Source: Pelagicoccus sp. SDUM812005 (GTDB lineage: Bacteria > Verrucomicrobiota > Verrucomicrobiia > Opitutales > Opitutaceae). From it: a stretch of 64,000 nt of DNA. The stretch is taken from NCBI RefSeq assembly GCF_031127875.1, contig NZ_JARXIA010000021.1, positions 62,001 through 126,000 of the forward strand, written 5' to 3'. The notes under the pieces were generated by a model that did no database searches, was not told where the DNA came from, and saw nothing but the letters and a program-made list of their open reading frames with translations. The position numbers and the translations under genes were made by a program. Positions 36,114 through 45,656 of this stretch are shown one piece after another (position 1 is the stretch's first letter; each line of letters begins with the position of its first letter).

Positions 36114-39100
36114 TTAGAAGCTGAAGCTATTGCTCAGGCGGAATGTAGTCGGGCGGTTGAGACCGAAGACTGGGCTGCCGTCCGCGTTGACGCGGATGAT
36201 GCGCAGGTCGTCACCTTGCTTGAAAACATTGTCCACATTCAACTGGACGCGCCAGTCGATCTTGTCGCCGCTGAGCTTGCTCTTGTAGTTGAGCATCAGT
36301 CCACCCGTTACGTGCGAGTCGCCTTCATACGGGTTGTTCACGTCGCGACGGACTGGCTGGAACTCTGCACCATCGATCTGTCCGTCCCCATTCGTGTCTG
36401 GATTCGGGAAGTTGAATGGCAGTTCGTCCAGTCCAACGGGAATCGAGGTGTAGCCCAAGGCCTTGCCGCTTTCCCAACGGAGATTGGTGCCAAAGGAGAA
36501 GCCCTTCATGAAACCGTCGCGGAAACTGTAGTTCGCCGTGATACGAGCGTTGTACTCGGAGATACCGTGGCTGGCTACACCTTGCACAGCGATCGCCTCG
36601 AGGATGTCGTCACCTACGGTGTTATAGAATCGAGCGGCGAGTAGGCTGTCGTCCGAAGCCCGGCCTCCAAGGTTGTCGACCAGGAAGCTGTTGGCAGGCA
36701 ACGGGCCATCCGCATCCGGTGCGGTATCCCAAACAGGCAGGTCACCGTTATCGGCAGCGATCGACCCTGGTCGAGCGAAGTACTGAGTCGCATCGTTGTG
36801 GCCATTGGTGTGGTAGCCTGCCTCGATGAACTGATTCCAGTACTCGCCGCGCAGCGCCACGTACTCGAGGGTTTGGGAGTGCACGTTCGAGATCGCATTC
36901 TCGAGGCGTGAAACGCTTCCTCGGAGTCGCAGGTTCTTCGTTGGGTTCCAAGTGCCGCTTAACTCCCATCCTTTGGATACAGAATCGAAGGTGGTGTTCG
37001 AATCCTCGGGTCGCTGCCACCTTTGAGCTTCGTCGTCGTAGGTCCACTGAGGAACCCCGGCGCCATTGACGATCTGCTCGCCGGTCTCCTCGTCGATATC
37101 TGGAATGCGAGTGAAACCGCGCTCAACAATGAGATTGCCGCTTGCGTCGATGCCGGCCACACGCTCCCAGTCCTCGATGGTGTACGGAGTGTCTTCGCCG
37201 TTTTCGATGAAGCGCTGGTCGAGAGCCTTAAGGGCGGAGTGCACAGCCGATTCGAAGCTGACCATGCGCGACCAGACGAGGCCGTTGCCTTGTCGAGCGT
37301 TGACCTGCGCCGACTCGAATACGTTGAACTTCAGGTCGAGCTTGTTCTCAAACAGGCTCATACCGAAACCATACTCGGTCGTTTCACCCCCTTGGGAAGG
37401 AATGCGTCGACCGAAGCCGTCGAAGTTAACGGTAGACAGGTCGAAGTTCTCCGACTCGTTATAAAAGAAGCGCAACCAAGGCGTAGCGTGGAAAACGATA
37501 CTACCGGTCATGAGTTCCTCTTTTTGGACGTCTTCGGTCGAAACGTTTACAGACGTATCCCAGTCGGAGCGCTCGTCCCCATCGCTGACGCGGTCCCAGG
37601 CGGGCGTAGGGTCAGGGTACCGATCGTAAATCACAGTTTCGACTTCGTCGGAGCGCCAGCCCAGCGTCGTTACGATTCGATTGTTCCAAAGGTAACTCTG
37701 CAAGGAAGTGCCATATCCTTTCTGGTCCAGACCGTTAAAGGCAAGCGTGCCGCCAATGATACCGGGACCAATCTCAAGCCCCTCTTCGCTTACCGCCCAT
37801 CGACCTCGGTCGTCATTGCCGGTCGTGTCGTAGTAGTAGTGACCAATGCGATTGTTAAGGTGCGGACGGGTGCTGTCTGGAGCTCCCGTGAAGTTTAACG
37901 TCGTATCACCGACCTGTACTGGATCGCCTACATAGAAGATCGGCCAGAACCACCGGTTCGCTGAATGCTGGTCGTTCGGACCGGTTCTCGCAAGGTCCTC
38001 GTTGTAGGTGGCTACATCACTCGCACGGTATTTCAGCGCGTCATCCCTTGAAACGGAACCAAACACGGTCATGCGGTGCAAGCCGAGGAAGCCAAGCCTA
38101 TCAGAGCGGTCCCTAAAATCTAGGTCGTAGTTCGCTTGGAATAGCGCTGCTTCCGACTGGAAGTCCTCGTAGCCACTGATGTGACGTCCATGGAAGAACG
38201 GGCGAAGGAAGTTCGGGTTCTGCTCGCGATTGGCAACCTGCTCAAGGAAAAGCGCGTTGTTGGCAGCGATCTCTTCAAGCTCACCCTCCCCTGGGAGACG
38301 TGTCTTGTTGCCTACTCTACGAATCGTTAGCGAACCACCATTGTTGATGTGATCAATAATCGCCTGCGCTTGTGCAACGGCTTCATCAAGCGTCGGATCG
38401 ATGCTGGCGCCTCCTGGGAATGCAATCACGTCACCTTCTGGACTGAGAAGGTTAGCTACCTGAGGAGCTCCGAAGAAGAGGCCAGGGTCCTGAATCGCGC
38501 CTGGGAGGTAACGGTTAACGTCGATCGAGATCGCTTGCGATTGGGCGAGCGGACCGAAGTTTTGGTTACGTTCGTAGTCCTCTTTCAGATACGAAAACGA
38601 AAGGTACAGATCCTCGTTTACTTTTTGTTCCCAATTGAAGCCGAACTTCTGACTCTTAACTTCCTGGAAGTTTCCGGGCAAGGTGCTAAGCTCTTGATCG
38701 TAAATCGGGAAGATGCTCTCGTCGAGTACCTGCGGGTCAGCGAAAGCGTTACCGTCGCGGTTGTCGAATGGATGGGAACTGCGGGCGAAACGAAGACGAG
38801 CACGTGGGTACGCGTTACGTCCGTTTCCGTTTTGCGGCTGTCCTCCGTTGGTCCGAATAGTACCGTAGATGGATGTCAGGCCTTCGCCACCAGGGCTGTA
38901 GGGGATCGACCAGTCTCCACCGGAGTAAGTTGCATCCCCAGAGTAGTAGCCGGTGAATGCGCGGTCGCGACCATCCATGTGACGAACATATCGACCTTCG
39001 AATTGCAGAGGGTTGCCGTCGGCGTCCGTTCTGATACGCTCATCGAAGACGTAGTCTCCCGTCGCTGTTGGTTGACCGTTTGAAGTTCCGGGCCAGGAAG

Positions 39101-40079
39101 CGTCCCAGATGAAATTGCGCTCGCGGAACTCCTCGAGGCTCATGTCACCATAACGATCCGGATCTTCCGCCTGTAGCTCAGCGAGGCGGGTACCTGCGTT
39201 GTTCCAAGCGTTGAGCCAATCGCTGACATTGTCCTGTGGCAAACGGTAGTTAGGACGGCGACCGAAGGCGGAACTGCGCTCGACGTATGCGTCGAACGTT
39301 GTTTTCTCGAAAGGCTTGTATCTAAATGTCAGATACGCCTTGCGATCAAGATTCTCTGCAGTTTTCGCCATGTAGCGTGTGTCTGAAACGACACCCGCGA
39401 AACGGACCGCCAGCTTATCCTCTATCAAAACACGGCTGAAGTCGACCTGCACACGGCGAGAACCGAAATTGTCGAGACGGAAGTTGATATTATTGATATC
39501 GCGACGGAGCTGAGCCTTTTTGGTCGTATAGTTCACCACGCCAGCGGGGCGGCCGAGTCCGAAGAGAAGCGAATTCGGACCTCTCAGAAACTCCGTACGC
39601 TGCATATTGTAGCGGTCAAGCGGACCGCGAACCTTCAGGTAGTTGGCCGACTGAGTCGCACGCCCTAGACCACGGATTCGAACTGAACTCTCTCTGGAAT
39701 TAGGGTCAGAGAAGTCACCTCCGATGTATCCGCCGCCACCAGGGTTAGCGATGCTCTGCGTATCGTTTGTTAAGTCGGTATCGACACCGGCCAACATCGA
39801 AAGAGCTCCGTCGAGATCGGTGGCTCCCAAGTCGTCTAGGAAGGCGTCGGTCAAAACTTCGACCGATGCGGCCACGTCCTTTAGCTGCGTATTGAGACGG
39901 CTTCCAGCTGTGGTAGACTGCGCGCGATAACCATCATCGCCTTCGTTCGTCACCGTAAACGGAGACAGCTCGAAGATATCCTCTTCATCGCTGTCTTCGG
40001 TTTGGGCAACAATGTGCGCCCAAGGGGTCGCGGCTGCTAACGAAAGCGCTAGCCAACCACTTTTAGGGATCTGTTTCAT
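36114..40079 (-). CDS. TonB-dependent outer-membrane receptor 2
   Basis: 1321 residues. The signal peptide (about 1-26) ends IVAQ, followed by the acidic segment DSDEEDIFELSPFTV, the plug domain (LNTQLKDVAASVEVLTDAFL, VRIRGLGRATQSANY, FLRGPNSLLFGLGRPAGVVN) and a long barrel ending LSNSFSF with terminal Phe. It is about 200 residues longer than receptor 1, mostly from extended loops in the barrel (for example around residues 330-430), which may form a larger binding surface. No SusD partner is present. It is flanked by two paralogous LacI-type regulators and divergent from regulator 3. Uptake of an oligosaccharide is inferred from context. Confidence 0.92.
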   Translation of the reverse strand: MKQIPKSGWLALSLAAATPWAHIVAQTEDSDEEDIFELSPFTVTNEGDDGYRAQSTTAGSRLNTQLKDVAASVEVLTDAFLDDLGATDLDGALSMLAGVDTDLTNDTQSIANPGGGGYIGGDFSDPNSRESSVRIRGLGRATQSANYLKVRGPLDRYNMQRTEFLRGPNSLLFGLGRPAGVVNYTTKKAQLRRDINNINFRLDNFGSRRVQVDFSRVLIEDKLAVRFAGVVSDTRYMAKTAENLDRKAYLTFRYKPFEKTTFDAYVERSSAFGRRPNYRLPQDNVSDWLNAWNNAGTRLAELQAEDPDRYGDMSLEEFRERNFIWDASWPGTSNGQPTATGDYVFDERIRTDADGNPLQFEGRYVRHMDGRDRAFTGYYSGDATYSGGDWSIPYSPGGEGLTSIYGTIRTNGGQPQNGNGRNAYPRARLRFARSSHPFDNRDGNAFADPQVLDESIFPIYDQELSTLPGNFQEVKSQKFGFNWEQKVNEDLYLSFSYLKEDYERNQNFGPLAQSQAISIDVNRYLPGAIQDPGLFFGAPQVANLLSPEGDVIAFPGGASIDPTLDEAVAQAQAIIDHINNGGSLTIRRVGNKTRLPGEGELEEIAANNALFLEQVANREQNPNFLRPFFHGRHISGYEDFQSEAALFQANYDLDFRDRSDRLGFLGLHRMTVFGSVSRDDALKYRASDVATYNEDLARTGPNDQHSANRWFWPIFYVGDPVQVGDTTLNFTGAPDSTRPHLNNRIGHYYYDTTGNDDRGRWAVSEEGLEIGPGIIGGTLAFNGLDQKGYGTSLQSYLWNNRIVTTLGWRSDEVETVIYDRYPDPTPAWDRVSDGDERSDWDTSVNVSTEDVQKEELMTGSIVFHATPWLRFFYNESENFDLSTVNFDGFGRRIPSQGGETTEYGFGMSLFENKLDLKFNVFESAQVNARQGNGLVWSRMVSFESAVHSALKALDQRFIENGEDTPYTIEDWERVAGIDASGNLIVERGFTRIPDIDEETGEQIVNGAGVPQWTYDDEAQRWQRPEDSNTTFDSVSKGWELSGTWNPTKNLRLRGSVSRLENAISNVHSQTLEYVALRGEYWNQFIEAGYHTNGHNDATQYFARPGSIAADNGDLPVWDTAPDADGPLPANSFLVDNLGGRASDDSLLAARFYNTVGDDILEAIAVQGVASHGISEYNARITANYSFRDGFMKGFSFGTNLRWESGKALGYTSIPVGLDELPFNFPNPDTNGDGQIDGAEFQPVRRDVNNPYEGDSHVTGGLMLNYKSKLSGDKIDWRVQLNVDNVFKQGDDLRIIRVNADGSPVFGLNRPTTFRLSNSFSF

Positions 40080-40451
40080 ATTATATAGTTATATAGTTTG
40101 CGTTTCTTTTGTATTCACACTCTTCAGCGCACGCTCAAATACCTTGAAACCAGTGAACGTGTATACGTAGTTCAACTACAGAAACATACGACCATTCGGG
40201 GCATGGGGTCTTAAGGGCGGGGAGAGCTTACGAAGTTAATAAGGTTTTTGACATCCTCATACGCAATTTATTTTGGGTCATTTAAATTCGATGCGTATTA
40301 GTTTTAATAATCGATACGTATTATATTAATTCACAATTTGACTCTAAATCCCTACCTTCGCTTTGAATAAGTTATTCCCATTTTAAAAATAACGGCTCTG
40401 CCAACGCGGCTTTAGACGCTCATATTCACAGAATTACATCCTACTCTCACA
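40080..40451. promoter_or_regulatory. Divergent control region with several candidate operator half-sites
   Basis: AT-rich, between receptor 2 (minus) and regulator 3 (plus). Near the receptor lies the palindrome GTAGTT-C-AACTAC at 40167-40179. Nearer the regulator lie ATACGCAA at 40259-40266, TCGATGCGTATTA at 40288-40300 and TCGATACGTATTA at 40311-40323. The last two are direct repeats spaced 23 bases apart with one mismatch; the first is their inverted partner. TTGACA at 40248-40253 could be the regulator's -35 box. The arrangement suits a regulator with more than two DNA-binding heads. Confidence 0.5.
40167..40179. promoter_or_regulatory. Candidate operator GTAGTT-C-AACTAC
   Basis: A perfect 6-base-arm inverted repeat about 90 bases before the start of TonB receptor 2 on the minus strand. 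Confidence 0.35.
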
Positions 40452-41720
40452 ATGCCCGGTAGCGTAAAACCAGTTCGTCAAATCGATATCGCGATGGCCT
40501 TGGGCATTAGCCAGACCACGGTGTCACTCGTCATGAGGGGGGACGCGCGCATACCGAAGAAAACTCGTGAAAAGGTCCTTTCTAAGGCTCGGCAACTAAG
40601 CCTCCAAAGCTCATCCTCTCCTCCATGCGGAAGTCCTTCAAACAAACCACGCCAAAACTTCGCCTCAACCAGCAAGCCAAGTCGTATAGGACAAGCTCAG
40701 ATAGCCCGAGAACTCGGACTTAGCCAGTCGACCGTTTCGGAAGCTCTGAGGGGCAGGAAAAACGTTTCCGTTCACACTCGGGCAGCGGTACTCGCCAAAG
40801 CTGAAGAACTTGGCTACGTTCCGGACCCCAACTTAGTTGCCCTGTCAAACCGAAGATCAAGCAAACGTAAAAAGAAGTTCCTAGGAACGCTGGCATGGGT
40901 AACCAACCACGACTCATCCGACGAATGGAGGAAAGGTGAGACGACTCGCAGACAATACAACGGCGTAGCAGCACGATCAGCGAAATACGGATACAAGTTG
41001 GAAGAATTCTGGTTAGCTGACCCTAATTTGACGAACCAAGAAGCCCGCGAGATACTGCTAGCCCGAGGAATACGCGGCTTGATTCTCGCACCTCAGCCAA
41101 CTTACGGGGCACGACTTGATTTCGATTTTTCCGATTTCTCTGCCGTCACCTTTGGTACTACCTTGGAACACCCTCTCCTTCACCGGGTAGGTAACCACCT
41201 GCAATCGTCAACCCGTATGGCATACCAAAAGCTCAAGGAGCTTGGATACAAAACGGTTAGTCTTTGTGTCAGTGAGGACGTCGATAGACGTACCAATAAT
41301 TGCGTGAGCGCTGGATACCTAAGTATGAAAAAGCAGGTTAGTGAATCTGAATTCATACCGCAATTTATATACCGAGACCTCGACAAGCGAAGCTTTCTTC
41401 GATGGTTCGAGATGCATCGCCCAGATGGCATTCTCACCATGAGCTGGGCGGCTGCAACCATAAGACAATGGCTCGAGTCTGAAGGTCTAAAGATCGGCGA
41501 AGATTTTGGAATAGCTGTTCTAAATTGGCATGACTCTAGAAGATTCATGGCAGGCATCGATCAAATGCCTACGCAATTGGGAGAGGCAGCAGTAGATGTC
41601 ATACACAGATTGCTGAGAAATTCCGAGTACGGCATCCCCCCTTACCACAGTCGTACCCTCTTATCGGGAGTCTGGAGAGATGGCGACAGCGCCGCTCCAA
41701 GGATCACTTTTGAACCGTAA
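40452..41720 (+). CDS. LacI-family regulator 3 with two tandem helix-turn-helix domains
   Basis: 422 residues, about 80 longer than a usual LacI protein. A first complete LacI-type DNA-binding domain lies at about 8-50 (VRQIDIAMALGISQTTVSLV). A Ser/Pro-rich linker (50-77) follows, and a second DNA-binding domain at about 79-129 (GQAQIARELGLSQSTVSEAL, then ELGYVPDPNLVALSNRR). The sensor domain follows (RQYNGVAARSAKYGYKLEEFWL, IRGLILAPQ, GYKTVSLCVSED) and resembles regulator 2. Both helix-turn-helix copies keep the core 'GxSQxTVS'. A dimer would present four DNA-reading heads, which fits the cluster of half-sites upstream. Such a duplication is rare in this family to my knowledge. Confidence 0.88.
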   Translation: MPGSVKPVRQIDIAMALGISQTTVSLVMRGDARIPKKTREKVLSKARQLSLQSSSSPPCGSPSNKPRQNFASTSKPSRIGQAQIARELGLSQSTVSEALRGRKNVSVHTRAAVLAKAEELGYVPDPNLVALSNRRSSKRKKKFLGTLAWVTNHDSSDEWRKGETTRRQYNGVAARSAKYGYKLEEFWLADPNLTNQEAREILLARGIRGLILAPQPTYGARLDFDFSDFSAVTFGTTLEHPLLHRVGNHLQSSTRMAYQKLKELGYKTVSLCVSEDVDRRTNNCVSAGYLSMKKQVSESEFIPQFIYRDLDKRSFLRWFEMHRPDGILTMSWAAATIRQWLESEGLKIGEDFGIAVLNWHDSRRFMAGIDQMPTQLGEAAVDVIHRLLRNSEYGIPPYHSRTLLSGVWRDGDSAAPRITFEP

Positions 41721-41741
41721 AAAACGTGCCACCTCTCGTGC

Positions 41742-41775
41742 CTAGAGCCTCGTAGAACGCATCCCGAGGCTCTAG
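41742..41775 (+). terminator. Hairpin after LacI regulator 3
   Basis: CTAGAGCCTCG and CGAGGCTCTAG form a perfect 11-base-pair stem with a 12-base loop, 21 bases after the stop. No T-run follows, so it is only a possible terminator. Confidence 0.45.
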
Positions 41776-41901
41776 CCTTGGGCCCAGGTCCCTTTCCCTT
41801 TTCGGCAGAGACTCCCGCCACGTCAAAGACGGAACCATAGCTTCTAAGGTCGTCCCAAACTAAGCTGCCGAAGAACGATTTGTTTTCACCAGAAGCTCCT
41901 C

Positions 41902-41913
41902 TGGACGTGTCCA
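41902..41913. promoter_or_regulatory. Candidate operator TGGACGTGTCCA (copy 2)
   Basis: Identical to the palindrome at 28423-28434 and 117 bases before the GH78 start at 42031. It suggests control by LacI regulator 1. Confidence 0.5.
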
Positions 41914-42030
41914 AATCATAATGCCTTTGAGAGCTCTCTTCGCTCCCTAGACTCCTCTCGTTTGAACTATCCCGGGAAATATGTCCCTGTCCGTCCCGCA
42001 ACGGGTTCAAGCTAGACCGCCCCCCTTTCA

Positions 42031-44757
42031 ATGAAACCACTGATTCCATTTTTGACCCTAGCATTCACGTGCATTGCGCGCCTCGCCGCGACTCCGCAAT
42101 CCCCCGTAGAGCTGAAACTTTCCGAGGGGTTTAAGAACCCTTTCGGCTTTTACGACGCCGCACCCAGCTTCTCTTGGCAACTCCCCGCTGACCCCCAAAG
42201 TACATCACAGACCGCCTTCGAAATCGTTGTCGCTAGCGACCTGAACCTTCTCTTTGCAAACGCGGATCGTTGGAACTCCGGAAAAGTAGCGAGCGATCAA
42301 TCCCTCTACATCCCTTACCACGGTGCCAAACTTTCCTCTCGAGAGCGAGTGTATTGGTCCGTCCGATACTGGAACCAACACGACGAAGTCTCTCCCTGGG
42401 CGGAACCCGCAAGCTTCGAGCTCGGCCTTCTCACCAACGACGACTGGCAAGCCAAATGGATCGGCTTCCCAGGTCACGGCAAAAATGAGCGGACCCAATA
42501 CGACACGCCCCTCTACCGTCCCGTCTATTTCCGCAAAGACTTCTCCGCCAAGGCCGACGTCGTCAACGCTCGTCTTTACATCACCGCCAAAGGCCTCTTC
42601 GAGGCCCACATCAACGGCCAACAAATCGGTCAAGACCGCATGGCTCCGGGCTGGACTCCCTACCACACCCGCGTCGAAACCCTCACCTACGACGTCACCA
42701 AAAATCTGGCGCAAGGCGAAAACGCCATCGGCCTCATCCTCGCCGAAGGCTGGTACGCCGGTCGATTCGGCCCTAAGCGCACCTGGGGCAACGAACCGCC
42801 TCCTGAAATCATCTGCCAACTGGAAATCGAGTACGCCGACGGCTCACAGCAAAAAGTCCTCACCGACAGCTCCTGGCTCGCCACCACCGACGGCCCGATC
42901 CGCACCTCCGGCATCTACGACGGCGAAACCTACGATGCAAATTACGAGATGCCGGGCTGGAACCGGCCTGGCTTCGCTGCCACCGATTGGATTCAATCCG
43001 TCGAATTTCCCATCGACTCCAAAATCCAACTACGCCCCAAGCGCCACTTCACCACCCGCGACAAGCTCGAACTCACTCCGATCTCCATCTCCCAACCCGC
43101 GCCCGACACTATCGTATTCGACATGGGACAAAACATCGTCGGTGTGCCCCGGATCTCGTTGCCCATGAAGAAGGGCCAAACCCTTCGTACTCGAGTCGGC
43201 GAAGCCCTCAACCGCGACGGCACCCTCTTCACCGGAAACCTCGGCACCGCCAAGTCGATAAATAACTACACCGCCGCCGAAAACGGCATCGCCGAATGGC
43301 AACCCCAGTTTACCTTCCACGGCTTCCGCTACATCGAGGTAACGGGTCACGACAGCTCGCAACCGCCAGAATTCAGTTGGGTCAAAGGCGTAGTGCAATA
43401 CACCGACTTCGAGGACACCGGCCACTTCGAAACCTCCGACGTCAACATCAACCAACTGCAAAGCAACATCCTCTGGGGCCTTCGTGGCAACTTCCTCGAT
43501 ATCCCTACCGACTGCCCGCAGCGCGCCGAACGCCTCGGCTGGACCGGTGACGCTCAGGTCTTTGCCCCTACCGCCCTCTTCAATTCCGACCTGCACGCCT
43601 TCTGGAGCGCTTGGCTGCAAAGCATGCGAGAGGAGCAGTACGACGACGGCCAAATCCCCGTCGTCATCCCAAACGCCACCGGGAAGTTTACCGAAACAGG
43701 ATGGTCTGATGCTTGTACTATCATACCTTGGGAAACGTATTGGAGAACCGGAGACAAAAAGGTTCTCGAAGAAAACTACGACATGATGCTGCGCTGGCTC
43801 GACTACAGCGCCACCCACGTCACCGACGGCATCAGCACCCAACGCACCGTGGGCGACTGGCTTCAGCCGTATTCTCAGCAAAAAGACGAGCGACGCGGCG
43901 ACACCGACAACTCCCTCATCTCCACCGCCTACTACGCTCGCTCCATCGAACTCACCCAACGCACCGCCGAAGTCCTCGGAGACACGGGAAAAAGCAAGGA
44001 ACTCAAAACCCTGCACACTTACGTCAAACAGGCGTTCCAAAAGCGATTCTTCGACTCCGACGGCCGCCACACCGGAGCTTTCGAGACCCAAACCAGCTAC
44101 TTGCTCGCTCTCGGCTTCAATCTGCTCTCGCCCGATATCGCTAAAAAAGCCGCCAACCACCTCGTCCGCTCCTTAGAAAACGCCGACGGACACCTCCGTA
44201 CCGGATTTTTGGGCACGCCGCTCCTCGCTCCGACCCTCGACAAAATCGGACGCCAGGACCTCGCATTCGATCTGCTCTTCAAGGAAACCTATCCCTCTTG
44301 GCTCTTTTCCGTAAGCCAAGGCGCCACTACTATCTGGGAGCGTTGGGACGGCTACACCCACTTGCACGGCGTCAATAAAAGCCAAGGCTCGCTCAACCAC
44401 TACGCCTACGGCGCCATCGGCGAATGGATGTACGAACGCGTCGCCGGTATCTATCCCCTGGAGGCCGGATACAAAAAAATCCGCATCGCTCCCCTCGTCG
44501 ACAGTCATCTCACGTATTCAAAAGGTGCATACCAATCTCCCTACGGCCTCATCGAATCCGAATGGAAACTCAAAGACAACACTCTCCAGCTCTGGCTCAC
44601 CATCCCACCCAACACCACCGCAATCGTCACTCTGCCAGAGCCCTACACTCAAAATGTCCAAGTAAGCGGCAAACCGTATCAGCTGGAGGCAAATTCAAGC
44701 CTACAGCTCGAACCGGGGACGTATCACCTAACAGCCTCTGGACCAGCCAGTCCGTAG
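42031..44757 (+). CDS. Secreted GH78 alpha-L-rhamnosidase, canonical motifs
   Basis: 908 residues with a signal peptide (about 1-20). The full GH78 order is present: Fn3-like start (VELKLSEGFKNPFGF, FSWQLPAD), N-terminal sandwich (LYITAKGLFEAHINGQQIG, APGWTPYHTRVE), second sandwich (VFDMGQNIVGVPRI), catalytic barrel and C-terminal domain. The motif TDCPQRAERLGWTGD (Asp494, Glu500, Asp507) is the canonical form, and GATTIWERWDGY supplies the later Glu. Of the six GH78 proteins here it is nearest to well-studied members, so activity on ordinary alpha-L-rhamnosides is most likely for this one. Probably controlled through the palindrome at 41902-41913. Confidence 0.93.
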   Translation: MKPLIPFLTLAFTCIARLAATPQSPVELKLSEGFKNPFGFYDAAPSFSWQLPADPQSTSQTAFEIVVASDLNLLFANADRWNSGKVASDQSLYIPYHGAKLSSRERVYWSVRYWNQHDEVSPWAEPASFELGLLTNDDWQAKWIGFPGHGKNERTQYDTPLYRPVYFRKDFSAKADVVNARLYITAKGLFEAHINGQQIGQDRMAPGWTPYHTRVETLTYDVTKNLAQGENAIGLILAEGWYAGRFGPKRTWGNEPPPEIICQLEIEYADGSQQKVLTDSSWLATTDGPIRTSGIYDGETYDANYEMPGWNRPGFAATDWIQSVEFPIDSKIQLRPKRHFTTRDKLELTPISISQPAPDTIVFDMGQNIVGVPRISLPMKKGQTLRTRVGEALNRDGTLFTGNLGTAKSINNYTAAENGIAEWQPQFTFHGFRYIEVTGHDSSQPPEFSWVKGVVQYTDFEDTGHFETSDVNINQLQSNILWGLRGNFLDIPTDCPQRAERLGWTGDAQVFAPTALFNSDLHAFWSAWLQSMREEQYDDGQIPVVIPNATGKFTETGWSDACTIIPWETYWRTGDKKVLEENYDMMLRWLDYSATHVTDGISTQRTVGDWLQPYSQQKDERRGDTDNSLISTAYYARSIELTQRTAEVLGDTGKSKELKTLHTYVKQAFQKRFFDSDGRHTGAFETQTSYLLALGFNLLSPDIAKKAANHLVRSLENADGHLRTGFLGTPLLAPTLDKIGRQDLAFDLLFKETYPSWLFSVSQGATTIWERWDGYTHLHGVNKSQGSLNHYAYGAIGEWMYERVAGIYPLEAGYKKIRIAPLVDSHLTYSKGAYQSPYGLIESEWKLKDNTLQLWLTIPPNTTAIVTLPEPYTQNVQVSGKPYQLEANSSLQLEPGTYHLTASGPASP

Positions 44758-45118
44758 CGAATCCCGAGCGCTTCCCGCAGGCCAAACTCCCCCGCATCCA
44801 GAACGACGTCACCACCCAGACAGGCTCTGTACAGACAGCATCTGGAAACACAGTGGAAAACGGCAGCGCGAAGCTGGCTCAGCCTCGGCCCTGGGACGAA
44901 ATCGCCTCTTAGATCACTGTCAAGCGATCGGGCCCGATGCGATCTGCCTTGATGCTCGAATGCGAACTGCAAGGAAGCGCGATTTTCTTTTGGTGAGTTG
45001 CCGCGCTTTCGAAGTCGTAGCGAGTAAGACCTTTCCCGAACAGGTCTAGATCCAACACGACCGCCACCGGACCAACGCGACTCAACCACCTATCCAGCAA
45101 TCCCATTTATCAATCGTT
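44758..45118. other. Intergenic region before the sigma factor gene
   Basis: 361 bases without a supported gene. A 12-base palindrome ATCGGGCCCGAT is present at 44927-44938. The promoter of the sigma/anti-sigma operon should be here, but I cannot define it. Confidence 0.4.
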
Positions 45119-45655
45119 ATGGCACTTCCGGACAAAAACGAGTGGTTCGAGGAGGAAATAGAACCTCACGAATCCTCACTGAAGGCGTGGCTTCGCAACC
45201 AATTCGGGATCGAACATATCATCGACGATATCGTTCAAATCGCCTACATGCGCGTCCTGAGAGCCCAGGACAAGGGAACAATCTCCTCACCCAAAGCCTA
45301 CCTCTTCAAGACCGCCCGCAATGTCGCCATTGACCAACTCAAGGACCTGAAGAAACGCCAAGCCGAACCGTTGGAAAACCATACCAATATCGTCTATTTG
45401 GAAAATTGGGACAACGCGAAGGACATACTCGAACACCGAAACGAGGTCGAACTACTCAAAGCTTCCATAGCGGCCCTCCCCCAGCGCTGCAGAGAAATAT
45501 TTGTGATGCGAAGGTTGCACGGCCTAACAAGCGCTGAAATATCGCGTAAATTAGGAATCTCTACGCACACGGTTTCCTCTCAATTGACCATTGGTCTAAA
45601 AAAGTGCACTGAATTCATAGAGCGGGCAACAAACCGGCCTAAGCGGCTGCAGTGA
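45119..45655 (+). CDS. ECF (FecI-type) RNA polymerase sigma factor
   Basis: 178 residues. Region 2 lies at about 20-90 (HIIDDIVQIAYMRVLRA, SPKAYLFKTARNVAIDQL), and region 4 at about 113-165 (LPQRCREIFVMRRLHGLTSAEISRKLGISTHTVSS is its helix-turn-helix part). These are typical of extracytoplasmic-function sigma factors of the iron-citrate type. The anti-sigma gene starts one base after the stop, so the two are translationally coupled. With the STN-containing TonB receptor downstream, this forms a cell-surface signalling set: ligand at the receptor, message to the anti-sigma, release of sigma. Target promoters are unknown; the receptor gene itself is the first candidate. Confidence 0.93.
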   Translation: MALPDKNEWFEEEIEPHESSLKAWLRNQFGIEHIIDDIVQIAYMRVLRAQDKGTISSPKAYLFKTARNVAIDQLKDLKKRQAEPLENHTNIVYLENWDNAKDILEHRNEVELLKASIAALPQRCREIFVMRRLHGLTSAEISRKLGISTHTVSSQLTIGLKKCTEFIERATNRPKRLQ

Positions 45656-45656
45656 A

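Larger units (their letters stand above)
41721..42030. other. Intergenic region before a GH78 gene
   Basis: It holds a hairpin at 41742-41775 that may end the regulator 3 transcript and the palindrome at 41902-41913. I see no gene; an antisense open frame here has no protein-like features. Confidence 0.5.
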
